Positions 4,716-5,164 of a stretch of DNA of 5,164 nt are shown here, in pieces. This DNA is from Promethearchaeota archaeon. GTDB lineage: Archaea; Asgardarchaeota; Lokiarchaeia; Sigynarchaeales; SOKP01. The notes below the pieces were generated by a model, which was not told where the DNA came from, made no database searches, and worked only from the letters and a program-made list of their open reading frames with translations. The stretch covers positions 1 through 5,164 of the forward strand of contig JAGXNZ010000307.1 in the NCBI GenBank assembly GCA_019894655.1. The letters run 5' to 3'. The position numbers and the translations under genes were made by a program. Position 1 is the stretch's first letter. Each line of letters starts with the position of its first letter.

Positions 4716-5164
4716 ATGGTAAAGCTAATCTGGGAAAACAAGAACGATCTTCTAAATAATATTTCTAGATTAAAAACTGCATATCGAGATTATTATGAAA
4801 CAATTGAAGTGATTCCTCAAAAAATTAAGGTTAGTAATAGCCAAAATTGGAAATACATGTTATTTTGGGGTGATAATTTAAATGTAGCATATCACTTATT
4901 GAATAATTTCGAAGAAAAAATTGACTTGATTTACCTCGACCCCCCTTTCTTTTCGGGCTCCAATTATAACATAAGCATTTTAGAGGGAGAAACTAAATAC
5001 GATTCGATAGCTTATTTTGATGTTTGGAACAATGATATCGATTCATATTTACAAATGCTATACGAAAGGATTACTATTTTTAGAAAACTTCTATCTGAAA
5101 AAGGATTAATGTTTATTCATTTAGACTGGCACGCCAGTCATTACGTTAAACTACTTTTAGATGA
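4716..5164 (+). CDS. Adenine-specific DNA methyltransferase, type III Mod-like (N6_N4_Mtase), 3'-truncated by the window edge
   Basis: An open frame runs from ATG 4716 to the window end, giving 149 complete codons. An in-frame TGA at 4707 makes this the only ATG for the gene. The N-terminal half of a beta-class amino-methyltransferase is visible: a lead-in with LFWGDNLNVAYHLL (residues 49-62), then IDLIYLDPPFFSGSNYN (69-85) with the catalytic motif IV DPPF at 75-78. FDVWNNDIDSYLQMLYER (101-118) follows, and then GLMFIHLDWHASHYVKLLLD (130-149), typical of site-specific Mod subunits. In this class motif I, which binds S-adenosylmethionine, lies C-terminal and is therefore outside the window. 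The enzyme would transfer a methyl group to adenine N6 at a specific DNA site, most likely within a type III or solitary modification system. The restriction (Res) partner, if any, would lie downstream. No Shine-Dalgarno is visible; expression may be coupled to the gene 30 bases upstream. Confidence 0.92.
   Translation, partial: MVKLIWENKNDLLNNISRLKTAYRDYYETIEVIPQKIKVSNSQNWKYMLFWGDNLNVAYHLLNNFEEKIDLIYLDPPFFSGSNYNISILEGETKYDSIAYFDVWNNDIDSYLQMLYERITIFRKLLSEKGLMFIHLDWHASHYVKLLLD

Noticed and set aside
4940..4945. Run of six C as a phase-variation tract in the methyltransferase
   Set aside because: The run is short and arises from the Asp-Pro-Pro codons of the catalytic motif; phase-variable mod genes usually carry much longer repeats.

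Overview
The window is AT-rich (about 30% GC by eye) and reads as archaeal. TATA-like boxes lie ahead of several genes, gene ends carry bare T-tracts without GC-rich hairpins, Shine-Dalgarno motifs of the AGGTG/AAGGAG type precede three genes, and one start codon is TTG. The base composition, the loose spacing and the long charged coiled-coil proteins would suit an Asgard (Lokiarchaeia-like) genome, but that placement is inference; no marker gene is present.

Layout from left to right: (1) the 3' part of an unrecognised multi-pass membrane protein (+), cut by the window edge and ending in a T-tract; (2) a convergent DUF72/YecE-like protein on the minus strand; (3) an intergenic stretch of about 250 bases with divergent promoter-like sequences; (4) two tandem paralogous coiled-coil proteins (+), each with a conserved N-terminal block and a conserved C-terminal block around a diverged heptad-rich rod; (5) a polytopic MgtC/SapB-DUF4010 family membrane protein (+) with a TTG start; (6) the first 149 codons of an adenine-specific DNA methyltransferase of the type III Mod / N6_N4 family (+), cut by the right edge.

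The most unusual signal is at the 5' ends of the coiled-coil pair. Neither gene has an ATG, GTG or TTG that could include its conserved N-terminus. Both have AGGTG followed by exactly 8 nt and then an in-frame ATT, from which protein-level similarity runs (ITINW / ITVDW and onward). This points to ATT initiation, shared by two paralogues. Each also has a tiny out-of-frame ATG ORF that ends in or just after the AGGTG, 5-7 nt before the ATT, so a reinitiation arrangement is possible.

No functional pathway joins all the genes. The two coiled-coil proteins probably act as a related pair, possibly as scaffold or hetero-oligomer partners. The DUF4010 protein and the methyltransferase are only about 30 bases apart with no terminator between them and may be co-transcribed. 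The methyltransferase may open a restriction-modification locus beyond the right edge.
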